This document shows, in pieces, positions 1-6,058 of a stretch of DNA of 6,891 nt. The number at the start of each line of letters is the position of its first letter. The stretch's first letter is position 1. The position numbers were made by a program, and so were the translations under genes. The notes beneath the pieces were generated by a model. It was given only the letters and a program-made list of their open reading frames with translations, searched no databases and was not told the origin of the DNA. Source of the stretch: an uncultured Prevotella sp. (GTDB lineage Bacteria; Bacteroidota; Bacteroidia; Bacteroidales; Bacteroidaceae); NCBI GenBank assembly GCA_934120735.1, contig CAKOVA010000088.1, positions 1 through 6,891 on the forward strand, read 5' to 3'.

Positions 1-2
1 GG

Positions 3-76
3 CGGTGCGTACGAGACTCGAACTCGTGACCTCCTGCGTGACAGGCAGGCATTCTAACCAACTGAACTAACGCACC
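3..76 (-). tRNA. tRNA-Asp (anticodon GTC)
   Basis: Read on the minus strand this folds as a complete cloverleaf. The 7-bp acceptor stem pairs GGTGCGT with ACGCACC, and the discriminator base is G, as expected for Asp. The anticodon stem CCTGC/GCAGG holds the loop CTGTCAC, giving anticodon GTC. The T arm is ACGAG-TTCGAGT-CTCGT. The sequence closely resembles bacterial tRNA-Asp. Bases 2 and 1 continue as CC, so a CCA end may be encoded, but its final A would lie outside the window. A matching promoter lies just upstream. Confidence 0.96.
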
Positions 77-108
77 TCAGCAAATGCAGTCATTTCTGTT
101 TGCGGATG

Positions 109-141
109 CAAAGGTAATGCTTTTAATTGAAAAGTGACAAA
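109..141 (-). promoter_or_regulatory. Promoter of tRNA-Asp
   Basis: On the minus strand, TTTG (141-138) is followed after 21 bp by TACCTTTG (116-109). This is an exact match to the Bacteroidetes -33/-7 consensus TTTG-N19-21-TAnnTTTG. It sits about 33 bp before the tRNA 5' end and downstream of the permease stop codon, so the tRNA has its own start. Confidence 0.8.
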
Positions 142-174
142 CAGATGTCAAGAATCATTCATAATTAATATATA

Positions 175-819
175 TTAACATACTGTCGAGAAGATGAGGA
201 ACAACGATAAAAGTATCATACAGCCGGCAACCACCTTTTGATATTTCTTTTTGTCAACGTTCTTGATGAATCGCATGGCTAGGTAGTTGCCCACAATCAT
301 CGCCGCGGCAATGGCAAGACCAGCGATAATGATTTGCTCGTTAACCAGATTCAGTTTGCCATAAACCACGATTTTAACAACGTGCATCACCGTTGCTGCC
401 GTTGCTTCACTGGCGATGTAGGACACCGGACTTAAATCTAATGTGAGGAACACCGCGCTACTCAGCGGTCCCGAAATGCTCAACATACCGTTGATGAATC
501 CCGTGACGCAACCACCCACGACCATGGTTGCTGGGTGTTGTGGAAAGTGCAGCTTGCCACGGAGTTTCTGAATGGCAAACAGTATCAAGGCCAAGCCTAC
601 GATGATGGTCATGATGTTTTTGGGCGCAATGGAGAAACCGTAGGCATCCAGGGCCGTGAGGGGAATGGATGGCAGCAAAAACCATAACGTTTTTTTCCAT
701 TCAATGCTTTTCCATCCGATGACCGCGCGCGAGGCATTGCTCAGCAGTTGTGCGATGGTACATACAGGAACGGCCACTTCTATGCCATAAACAGAGGTGA
801 CGATGGGTAGCAGCAGCAT
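175..819 (-). CDS. TauE/SafE (TSUP) family permease, N-terminally truncated
   Basis: This encodes 214 residues of a sulfite exporter TauE/SafE (TSUP) inner-membrane permease. The family moves small sulfur or carbon anions such as sulfite, sulfoacetate or other organic acids; the substrate here cannot be told. Members have about 250 residues and two repeats of four membrane helices. The second repeat is whole: its glycine-rich motif is at residues 101-125 (VGGC..GFINGML.ISGP), followed by hydrophobic segments near 160-180 and 195-213. The first repeat begins abruptly at MLLLPIVTSVYG, which aligns with the residues directly after the family's N-terminal GxGGG motif. The first 20-30 residues, including that motif and most of helix 1, are therefore missing. 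Upstream in this frame a TAA stop lies six codons before the ATG, so no longer start exists. DNA beyond it encodes a glycosyltransferase fragment in another frame. The product is probably non-functional; the family call is firm. Confidence 0.85.
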   Translation of the reverse strand: MLLLPIVTSVYGIEVAVPVCTIAQLLSNASRAVIGWKSIEWKKTLWFLLPSIPLTALDAYGFSIAPKNIMTIIVGLALILFAIQKLRGKLHFPQHPATMVVGGCVTGFINGMLSISGPLSSAVFLTLDLSPVSYIASEATAATVMHVVKIVVYGKLNLVNEQIIIAGLAIAAAMIVGNYLAMRFIKNVDKKKYQKVVAGCMILLSLFLIFSTVC

Positions 820-1025
820 GCATAAAAAGGTGGCTTATCTGCATAAGGCTCTCCATGAAGTGTGAAGGAAAAGAAGTTACCTGACCTGATTGCTTCATCA
901 GCAATGATGAGGTACCTGCCTTCATTCGCAGGAGTGAAGTCGCGAAAAATGAGTATGGGAAGGAAGGCCAGTACGATGATGAACCATATCTTCTTATCAA
1001 TGTCTGGAGCTTTTGCGTCTATCAT
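780..1025 (-). pseudogene. PMT/ArnT-type membrane glycosyltransferase, N-terminal fragment
   Basis: From the ATG at 1025 the frame reads MIDAKAPDIDKK, a hydrophobic helix (IWFIIVLAFLPILIF), then RDFTPANEGRYLIIADEAIRSGNFF and LHGEPYADKPPFY. This is the recognisable start of a dolichyl-phosphate-mannose or ArnT-type glycosyltransferase: an acidic residue after helix 1, E.RY..IA.E.I.SG, and the G.PY.DKPP motif. These enzymes transfer sugars from polyprenyl-phosphate donors on the outer face of the inner membrane and usually have more than 450 residues. Only about 68 native residues remain, ending at TAT (824-822). The frame then runs out of phase through the permease gene and stops at 780. It is dead as an enzyme. 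The open frame extends back to 1112, but 1025 gives the normal family N terminus. Confidence 0.75.
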
Positions 1026-1172
1026 ATATAATGTATATAAACATAAGTTAGCAGTGAAATGGCTGCTCGATCTTGTGAATTTTACAAAAACGGTGTGTAT
1101 ATAGCAATTCAAATGAAGTGATACTTCTCATAATGTTTTTGTGTTGAATGATTGATCCATGTTTTAGTATGA

Positions 1173-1204
1173 CAAAGATACTTTATTTTTCAAAGAAATG
1201 CAAA
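1173..1204 (-). promoter_or_regulatory. Promoter for the glycosyltransferase-permease remnant
   Basis: On the minus strand TTTG (1204-1201) precedes TATCTTTG (1180-1173) by exactly 20 bp, an exact Bacteroidetes promoter match. It would give a leader of about 140 nt before the ATG at 1025. After the deletion near 820 it is the nearest promoter for the permease fragment. Confidence 0.65.
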
Positions 1205-1611
1205 TGAATAGTTATCGTTTTTTGAATCTTCATATATATTTCATCACTGAAAGATACATGGTAGGTTTATTTTTCTCCCTTACTACGATAAAACCAATAA
1301 CCGATATTCATAGAACCGAATACCAAGCGAAAGAAAATCAAAACGTTTTTACTAAATAGGTGACAACATTCCATACAAAACAGAGCAAACACCAATTGGT
1401 TTATCATGCAAGGCGAATCTGTGTAACAAACAGTTTGTCATGATGTTAGTAAGAGTTTATTTCTTCCAGTTTTCGTTAGCACATCGTTCCTTTGTAGGGA
1501 TCTCACAAGGTTTACAAATCAACTTGATGTGTCAATTTTCATGCATCCTCTACCGAATGCTGGTATAGATACAAACCGTCACAGAAGCGTAAAATCGGTT
1601 GTTTATCCTCC
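1205..1611. other. Intergenic stretch without recognised genes
   Basis: AT-rich spacer between two divergent promoters. No convincing ORF or RNA gene was seen on either strand. It holds a 10-bp palindrome, ACCAATTGGT, near 1391-1400, which could be an operator for the exporter operon, but nothing else supports that. Confidence 0.5.
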
Positions 1612-1619
1612 TACCTTTG
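1612..1619 (+). promoter_or_regulatory. Probable -7 box of the exporter operon
   Basis: TACCTTTG followed by C is an exact Bacteroidetes -7 box, 29 bp before the ATG at 1649. No TTTG lies at the expected distance upstream, so the promoter may be weak or activator-dependent; the LysR protein encoded at the operon's end is one candidate activator (inference). Confidence 0.6.
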
Positions 1620-1648
1620 CAGCGTAAAACTTTAACAAGATAGTAATT

Positions 1649-1804
1649 ATGGACAATCAAATCATTATTTGGAGTAGTGTTATTTTAATGTTAGGTGTCA
1701 TCTTCATCATGCGTGAAGCAGTCAAAATGAGAAGACACACCAAAGGACATAAACTATTTGAACTTTCAGATGAATTCGATATCTATGACTGGGATGAAGA
1801 ATAA
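1649..1804 (+). CDS. Small single-pass membrane protein (51 aa), unknown function
   Basis: The frame encodes 51 residues: a short polar start MDNQ, one hydrophobic segment at about residues 5-21 (IIIWSSVILMLGVIFIM), a basic stretch (REAVKMRRHTKGHK) and an acidic tail ending DEFDIYDWDEE. By the positive-inside rule the C-terminal part should face the cytoplasm. It starts about 25-30 nt after the probable transcription start and its stop codon overlaps by 11 nt the ATG (1794) of the exporter subunit gene, the layout of translationally coupled genes. I do not recognise a family. It may be an accessory or regulatory peptide of the exporter, or a leader ORF whose translation sets that of the next gene. 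The placement and protein-like composition argue that it is real. Confidence 0.6.
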   Translation: MDNQIIIWSSVILMLGVIFIMREAVKMRRHTKGHKLFELSDEFDIYDWDEE

Positions 1805-2582
1805 TCAATGGCCGAAGGTTGATCAAACCAAGTCAATATGCCTGTTTCTGGCCGACTATGCCTCATGGCTTTATGGCTGTGGAGCGACCTGCGCACGCAT
1901 TAAGAAGAACGTAGACCGCATGGCCAAGGTGTGGAAACTAAACATAGAAATGACTATTTTGCCCGGTAGTATCCATCTGGCACACTTTGATCCGGCAACG
2001 GGACAATCAAGCGTGTACTTCAAGAAAACACCGAGCACAGGTATCAGCTTTTACAAAAACACCCAACTGAGCAAACTCAGTTGGGCAGTTTCTGACGGTC
2101 ATATACAGTTTGAGGAGGCTCAGACCGAGTTTGCCCGCATCATATCCGCACCGTTTACCAACAAGTGGGTGGTGCTGTTCCTTGCTTCACTTGCCAATCT
2201 GTCGTTCTGCCGTATCTTTGGTGGCGATTTGTTGGCCATGATCATCGTCTTCGTGGCTACACTGTTGGGATTCCGATTAAAGCAGGTGTTGTTGGAAGAG
2301 CACGTTGATGTCAAATTAGTCTTCATGGTTTGTGCTTTCTTTTCTGCCGTTATCGGTACGGCGGGATATGTCTTCGGACTGGGTGACAAGCCCGATGTGG
2401 CACTGGCTACCAGTGTTTTGTACCTCATACCGGGCATCCCGTATATCAACAGTCTTAGCGATCTTATTCAAGGTCAGTATCTTGTGTCTTTCAGCCGATT
2501 CATGAATTCCATGATTCTTACGTTCTGTCTCTCTGTAGGATTGGCTGGTGGCATACTGCTGATGAATCTCAAAATGTTTTAA
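1794..2582 (+). CDS. yjjP: Threonine/serine exporter family protein, YjjP-like half (ThrE, DUF1212)
   Basis: This is the N-terminal half of a split ThrE-type exporter, corresponding to E. coli YjjP (256 aa; 262 aa here). The cytoplasmic domain (about residues 15-120) carries LFLADYASWLYGCGATCARIKKNVDRMA and the MTILPG..H segment typical of the family. Five hydrophobic segments follow, near 125-142, 146-162, 174-194, 205-220 and 241-258, with the signature LIPGIPYINSLSDLIQGQY at 211-229. I chose ATG 1794 because it leaves the usual short lead before the conserved domain; ATGs at 1770 and 1785 and a TTG at 1758 are in frame but lie deep in the upstream gene. C. glutamicum ThrE exports threonine and serine, while E. 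coli YjjPB is reported as a succinate exporter, so the substrate is open. It needs the YjjB-like partner encoded 10 nt downstream. Confidence 0.9.
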   Translation: MKNNQWPKVDQTKSICLFLADYASWLYGCGATCARIKKNVDRMAKVWKLNIEMTILPGSIHLAHFDPATGQSSVYFKKTPSTGISFYKNTQLSKLSWAVSDGHIQFEEAQTEFARIISAPFTNKWVVLFLASLANLSFCRIFGGDLLAMIIVFVATLLGFRLKQVLLEEHVDVKLVFMVCAFFSAVIGTAGYVFGLGDKPDVALATSVLYLIPGIPYINSLSDLIQGQYLVSFSRFMNSMILTFCLSVGLAGGILLMNLKMF

Positions 2583-2592
2583 TCATATAGTT

Positions 2593-3090
2593 ATGGCATT
2601 CTTTTTATGCGTTTTAGAAGACGCATTCTTTGGCGCTCTGGCAGGCATAGGATTTGCCAGTATCAGCAACCCTCCCCACAATGCGTATCCTTATTGCGCC
2701 CTCATCTCGGCCGTGGGTCATGGCGTGAGATATTTCTTGATGAACAACGCCTATCACCCAGAGAGCCTTATCGTAGCCAGTTTTGTGGCCTCTTTGGTCA
2801 TTGGCTTCATGGCTGTGGCACTGGCCAGAATTGCTAAGTGCCCACCTGAGACTTTCTCTTTCCCGTCTCTCTTGCCCATGATTCCTGGTATGTATGCCTA
2901 TCGCACCGTCGAGGCTTTGGTTATGTGTTTGTTCACACAGGATGAAGAATTATTCAATCATTATTTGTATCTTTGTACATCAAACGGATTCACTTGCGCT
3001 TTTGACATTTTAGGAATGGTGTTGGGTGCCACATTGCCCATCTTCTTCCTCAACAAGATATCCTATCGCGCTACACGTAACGTAGATTGA
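2593..3090 (+). CDS. yjjB: Threonine/serine exporter family protein, YjjB-like half (ThrE_2, DUF3815)
   Basis: This 165-residue membrane protein is the second half of the split ThrE exporter and matches E. coli YjjB in length (157 aa). It has hydrophobic segments near residues 4-24, 34-49, 59-80, 93-112 and 133-153. The YjjB/ThrE C-terminal signature PSLLPMIPGMYAYRTVEAL is at 91-109. Single-chain ThrE proteins carry both halves fused, so the two products here are expected to form one transporter in the inner membrane. The gene starts 10 nt after the yjjP-like stop and is followed after 31 nt by the LysR gene, consistent with one transcript. The family assignment is firm; the exported compound (threonine/serine or succinate) is not decided by sequence. 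Confidence 0.9.
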   Translation: MAFFLCVLEDAFFGALAGIGFASISNPPHNAYPYCALISAVGHGVRYFLMNNAYHPESLIVASFVASLVIGFMAVALARIAKCPPETFSFPSLLPMIPGMYAYRTVEALVMCLFTQDEELFNHYLYLCTSNGFTCAFDILGMVLGATLPIFFLNKISYRATRNVD

Positions 3091-3121
3091 ATATGATGTA
3101 ACCAACTGAATGAGGTAAACT

Positions 3122-4030
3122 ATGGAACTGAGACAAATAAGATACTTTCTCAAGGTGGCCGAATTGTTGAATTTCTCTGAGGCATCAAAGGCGCTGTTCA
3201 TCACACAGAGCACCCTCTCTCAACAGATACGCCAGCTTGAGAACGAATTCGACACCATCTTGTTTGAGCGAAACAGTCACGAGGTTTCGCTCACCGAAGC
3301 CGGGCAACAATTCATGCGATATGCCAGAAAAGTAATGATTGATGTCGATGATTGCACGCAGAAGATGGACGACCTGAAGAACATGCTGACGGGCGAATTG
3401 AACATCGGCGTTACGTTCACGTTCAGTCCTTTGCTTACCGAGACCGTTCTCGAATTCATGAAACTGTACCCACATGTGCGCCTCAATGTTTTTTATAAAA
3501 CCATGAGTGAGCTGATGGACATGCTGCAACGGCGGGAAGTTGACTTTGTGCTGGCTTTCAAACCTACCGACAGAAACGATAAGATAGAGAGCCACGTGCT
3601 CTTCAACAACCATCTGTCCGTAGTGGTCAGTGAGCAACATTCATTGGCAAAGCGGAAGTCGTTGACCTTAGACGATTTGGCTCCGTACGATGCTGCCATG
3701 CCGGCACGCGGTTTACAGGCTCGCAACTCGTTCGATGATATGATTCATAGTGAAAACAGCAAGCTCAAAATACGCGTTGAACTCAACGACGTGAGCATCT
3801 TGCTGAAGCTGATTAAACAGAGCAAGCTCATCACGATATTAGCCGACGCCACCATTCATGATGAAGATGGCCTGGTTGCCATCCCGCTCGAAATGACAGG
3901 CAACGATATGGAGGGATGCATTCATCTGCTCAAACAAGCCTATGTCAAAAATTCTGCACGCGAGTTTTATCGGCTGCTCAGTCAGTCAAGAGCCATTCTC
4001 AAATATTCCTCTTTGGCCAAATTGCTTTAA
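3122..4030 (+). CDS. LysR-family transcriptional regulator
   Basis: This is a full-length LysR-type regulator (302 aa; family norm about 300). The N-terminal winged helix-turn-helix covers about residues 1-60 (MELRQIRYFLKVAE..NFSEASKALFITQSTLSQQIRQLE), with the recognition helix near 28-40, followed by LFER and SLTEAG. A linker helix (about 60-88) leads to the periplasmic-binding-like effector domain (about 91-295), starting at GELNIGVTFTFSPLL. The overall look is of the CynR/CysB-like branch, but the effector cannot be read from sequence. It lies 31 nt after the yjjB-like gene on the same strand with no obvious promoter or terminator between, so it may be the last gene of the operon and control it. 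LysR regulators more often sit divergently from their targets, so this placement is slightly unusual. Confidence 0.93.
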   Translation: MELRQIRYFLKVAELLNFSEASKALFITQSTLSQQIRQLENEFDTILFERNSHEVSLTEAGQQFMRYARKVMIDVDDCTQKMDDLKNMLTGELNIGVTFTFSPLLTETVLEFMKLYPHVRLNVFYKTMSELMDMLQRREVDFVLAFKPTDRNDKIESHVLFNNHLSVVVSEQHSLAKRKSLTLDDLAPYDAAMPARGLQARNSFDDMIHSENSKLKIRVELNDVSILLKLIKQSKLITILADATIHDEDGLVAIPLEMTGNDMEGCIHLLKQAYVKNSAREFYRLLSQSRAILKYSSLAKLL

Positions 4031-4081
4031 GTCTTTTCGTTCAAGAAGAGTAGATACTGCGTTTACCGCTACCCAACAAAT

Positions 4082-4125
4082 CGGGTGGAAGTTAAATACT
4101 CAACGATGTATTTATCTTCCACCCG
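4082..4125. terminator. Long hairpin between convergent genes, probable two-way terminator
   Basis: The arms 4082-4099 and 4108-4125 are reverse complements except for one T/T mismatch (4092/4115): CGGGTGGAAG, then TAAATAC, an 8-nt loop, GTATTTA and CTTCCACCCG. AAA precedes it by one base and TTT follows it, so it could end transcripts from both the LysR gene (plus) and the Lrp gene (minus), which converge here. The T-runs are short, so termination strength is uncertain. Confidence 0.65.
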
Positions 4126-4156
4126 TTTCATGTGGTGTCGTTACTTTCGCATAAAA

Positions 4157-4672
4157 CTACGCCTCTGGATCAGCCTCTTCATCAACCATCTCGCTGCGTT
4201 CGTCTATCTTCATCTGAGCAACGGGCAGTTGGCGATCGATTACCGTGCGGAACGAAATCATGGTTTCGCTTCCCGACAGACCCAGGGGTTGTAATTTGTC
4301 ATAGATGATGTTCATCAGGTGATGATTGTTTGTGGCATATAGCTTGATAAACAAATCATAATCACCCGTTGGGCAATGGCATTCTACCACCTCCGGAATC
4401 TTCTTCAATTCGTCGGCCACCCGGTCAAAATCACTGGGATCTTTCAAGTGCAGACCAACGAAAGCACAGGTTTCGTAGCCAATTTTCTCTGGGTCGAATA
4501 TGAATCCCGAACCCTTAATCACTCCCAAATTTATCAATTTTTGCACACGCTGATGAATGGCTGCTCCGCTAACATTGCATGCGCGGGCAATCTCAAGGAA
4601 TGGAGTGCGGGCATCCTCAGCAATCATAGTGAGAATCTTCTTATCTAATGCGTCTAGATTATGGTGTCCCAT
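4157..4672 (-). CDS. Lrp/AsnC-family transcriptional regulator
   Basis: A 171-residue Lrp/AsnC regulator, a family of small DNA-binding proteins that assemble into dimers to octamers and sense amino acids or related metabolites. The N-terminal helix-turn-helix starts at LDALDKKILTMIAEDARTPFLEIAR (6-30), with the recognition helix near 35-48 (SGAAIHQRVQKLINLG) and the VIKG turn. The RAM ligand-binding domain runs about 67-145 and includes the conserved TGDYDLF at 102-108 and the strand ending RTVIDRQLP. The C terminus is an extra acidic tail (MKIDERSEMVDEEADPEA). It converges with the exporter-LysR operon. An amino-acid-sensing regulator beside a ThrE-family exporter suggests shared control, but no binding site was identified. 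The start is the first ATG after the promoter. Confidence 0.93.
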   Translation of the reverse strand: MGHHNLDALDKKILTMIAEDARTPFLEIARACNVSGAAIHQRVQKLINLGVIKGSGFIFDPEKIGYETCAFVGLHLKDPSDFDRVADELKKIPEVVECHCPTGDYDLFIKLYATNNHHLMNIIYDKLQPLGLSGSETMISFRTVIDRQLPVAQMKIDERSEMVDEEADPEA

Positions 4673-4709
4673 TTTTTACTTTTATATATTTTAATTTTAT
4701 AATACCATG

Positions 4710-4740
4710 CAAATATACAACAAAGTGTTGTTTTCCACAA
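4710..4740 (-). promoter_or_regulatory. Promoter of the Lrp/AsnC gene
   Basis: On the minus strand TTG (4740-4738) is followed after 20 bp by TATATTTG (4717-4710), a good match to the Bacteroidetes promoter. It lies 38 bp before the ATG at 4672 and gives a leader of roughly 30 nt with no Shine-Dalgarno site. Confidence 0.65.
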
Positions 4741-5560
4741 CGATTTTAATATTTTTTGTAATCAATGGTCATTTGGCGGTATTTTTTCTTGACAACCATC
4801 TTTCTTCTCCTTGGCTTATTTACAAACAAACTTGCCGCTGACCGAAAATACGCCGAAAATGAGCGATGTTGATAAATAGTTGATATCTAATGTTTTATCG
4901 TCTTCATGCGTTGCTTTTCCTCGGTAGTTCACGTTGATTTCAGCCAAAGTCATTGCTTTTCAGTGCTAATTTGCATGCTTTAACGCTCCAATGTCATCTC
5001 TTTTGTGGTGCAAACTGATGCCTCTTGCCGTGTAATCTCATAGCTTTTGCAGGAAAAACTGCTTTTTTTAACCGAATCATCACTTGTTTGCTGCCTGTTT
5101 GCCTATTGATTTTTTCCAGATTGAAACTTTTGAAGAGCCATTTTTGGGGCATTATTTGGGTAAAATAATGTACAAATCGTGTCGTTCGTAGCACGCTCAT
5201 CCATTTTTCAATGACCAATTTATGAAGATGAAAAGGTACAAACGTCCTGATCAGTCAAACTCCATTTTAATGGGATTCATTCACCAGTATGCTTACTTTT
5301 ATGGAATTGATTAACCATTTCTTCGGTTTTATTTGTAAAATATGTTGTTTGTATTTTTATTCACTACTTTCATTTCTATTTCTGTTTAATTATCGACGTT
5401 TATTGGCGATTGAATGGTTGTTAGAATGAAGTTTAAATGTCATTATATTTCAAAAATAATACGTTTACAATTCATTTTTTTTATTTACAGAATTAAACCT
5501 TTTTGTTGTACTCTCGTCATAACATAAAATCGACACAGTAACTTAACTAGACCTTAACTT
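4741..5560. other. Long AT-rich intergenic region
   Basis: No gene with family signatures was seen. The only sizeable frame (4994-5218, minus, 74 codons) is rich in K and R, lacks a promoter box and has no recognisable domain. The stretch contains an imperfect direct repeat (4944-4969 and 4988-5014) and the inverted repeat CCATT-TT-AATGG at 5262-5273, repeated at 5582. Prevotella-type genomes often have such long gene-poor spacers. Confidence 0.5.
4944..5014. repeat. Imperfect direct repeat, two copies 44 bp apart
   Basis: Copy 1 (4944-4969) begins CCAAAGTCATTGCTTTTCAG and copy 2 (4988-5014) begins CCAATGTCATCTCTTTTGTG. By eye about 20 of 27 aligned positions match. It may be a decayed fragment of a dispersed intergenic repeat; no function is suggested. 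Confidence 0.35.
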
Positions 5561-5648
5561 AATAAAAGCGCTTGATTTTGGCCATTTTAATGGCAGTCTA
5601 GAGTTTAGAGGTTGACAACGCGTCTAGAAGCATGAATAACAAGACACT

Positions 5649-5771
5649 ATGCAACAAGACGATAGCCGTGGAGTAGGTGACCTACCCAATTGGGAAGAAA
5701 TCGCTATATTGCCAGAAATCTCCCGCAAGAGTTGGAAGAAATTCCGTGACCATAATCAACTAAATGATTAG
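5649..5771 (+). CDS. Candidate small protein (40 aa), unknown function
   Basis: The frame opens just after an in-frame TAA (5637-5639), and its first ATG is at 5649. It encodes MQQDDSRGVGDLPNWEEIAI followed by LPEISRKSWKKFRDHNQLND: soluble, two tryptophans, a mixed acidic and basic composition, and a plausible codon choice. No family is recognised and no Shine-Dalgarno site is present. The stop codon lies inside a perfect hairpin (5757-5774). A strong intrinsic terminator follows at 5866, so this is probably a short independent transcript, either coding for the peptide or acting as an RNA. A degraded gene end is also possible. Confidence 0.4.
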   Translation: MQQDDSRGVGDLPNWEEIAILPEISRKSWKKFRDHNQLND

Positions 5772-5774
5772 TTG
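5757..5774 (+). other. Hairpin overlapping the small ORF's stop codon
   Basis: CAACTAA-ATGA-TTAGTTG forms a perfect 7-bp stem with a 4-nt loop. The second arm includes the TAG stop at 5769-5771. It lacks a following T-run, so it is not a terminator by itself. Its apex CTAAATGATTAG nearly equals the apex of the downstream terminator. Confidence 0.55.
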
Positions 5775-5865
5775 CGCATAACGGTAGATAAAAACAAGAA
5801 CTGAACTTTTATATATTTAAATGTGATTCAGGAGGAATTAGTTTGTAAGATCAGGATGATTCTGA

Positions 5866-5909
5866 GCGTCCCCTAAGTGATTAGCGGGCGCTTTTCTTTT
5901 TTTTTCTCT
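5866..5909 (+). terminator. Strong intrinsic terminator
   Basis: GCGTCCCCTAA (5866-5876) pairs with TTAGCGGGCGC (5881-5891) around a GTGA loop, with one C/C mismatch and one G-U pair. A T-rich run from 5892 follows (TTTTCTTTTTTTTT). It has the full form of a rho-independent terminator for plus-strand transcription. The only candidate it could end is the small unit around 5560-5865, which argues that this stretch is transcribed. Confidence 0.85.
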
Positions 5910-5947
5910 TGTTTGTGTGCAATGAGTTTTTTGTCATTTTTTATTTG

Positions 5948-5955
5948 TACCTTTG
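5948..5955 (+). promoter_or_regulatory. -7 box of the lipoprotein gene
   Basis: TACCTTTG, followed by C, is an exact Bacteroidetes -7 box about 104 bp before the ATG at 6059. A TTTG lies at 5930-5933, but with a gap of only 14 bp instead of about 20, so the -33 element is poor. The resulting leader is about 95 nt. Confidence 0.6.
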
Positions 5956-6058
5956 CAAATGATGGACGGTTCTGTTTTTCTTTCTGATGATGGGGGATGA
6001 AGCACAACACGCCACAAGTAAGATATAAGATAGGAAACATTAAATATAGAGTCAACTT

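Noticed and set aside
165..178. 14-bp palindrome TTAATATATATTAA at the permease stop codon
   Set aside because: Pure A/T, easily arises by chance, and has no G/C stem or T-run to act as a terminator.
862..1104. 80-codon plus-strand ORF
   Set aside because: Lies antisense to the glycosyltransferase fragment, whose residues match a known family; a shadow frame.
3185..3640. 151-codon minus-strand ORF inside the LysR gene
   Set aside because: Fully antisense to a well-supported LysR protein and without family features.
4994..5218. 74-codon minus-strand ORF in the long spacer
   Set aside because: Very rich in K and R, no recognisable motif, no promoter or ribosome site, and it overlaps repeat-like DNA; most likely a chance frame.
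5460..5467. TACGTTTA as a -7 box for the orphan unit
   Set aside because: One mismatch to TAnnTTTG and no TTTG or TTG at the right distance upstream; too weak to annotate.
5962..6000. 12-codon leader ORF (MDGSVFLSDDGG) before the lipoprotein gene
   Set aside because: Too short to judge, no run of regulatory codons, and no attenuator hairpin follows it.
5873..6055. 60-codon minus-strand ORF before the lipoprotein gene
   Set aside because: It runs through the terminator's T-run and the lipoprotein promoter; its lysine-rich tail comes from poly-A on that strand.
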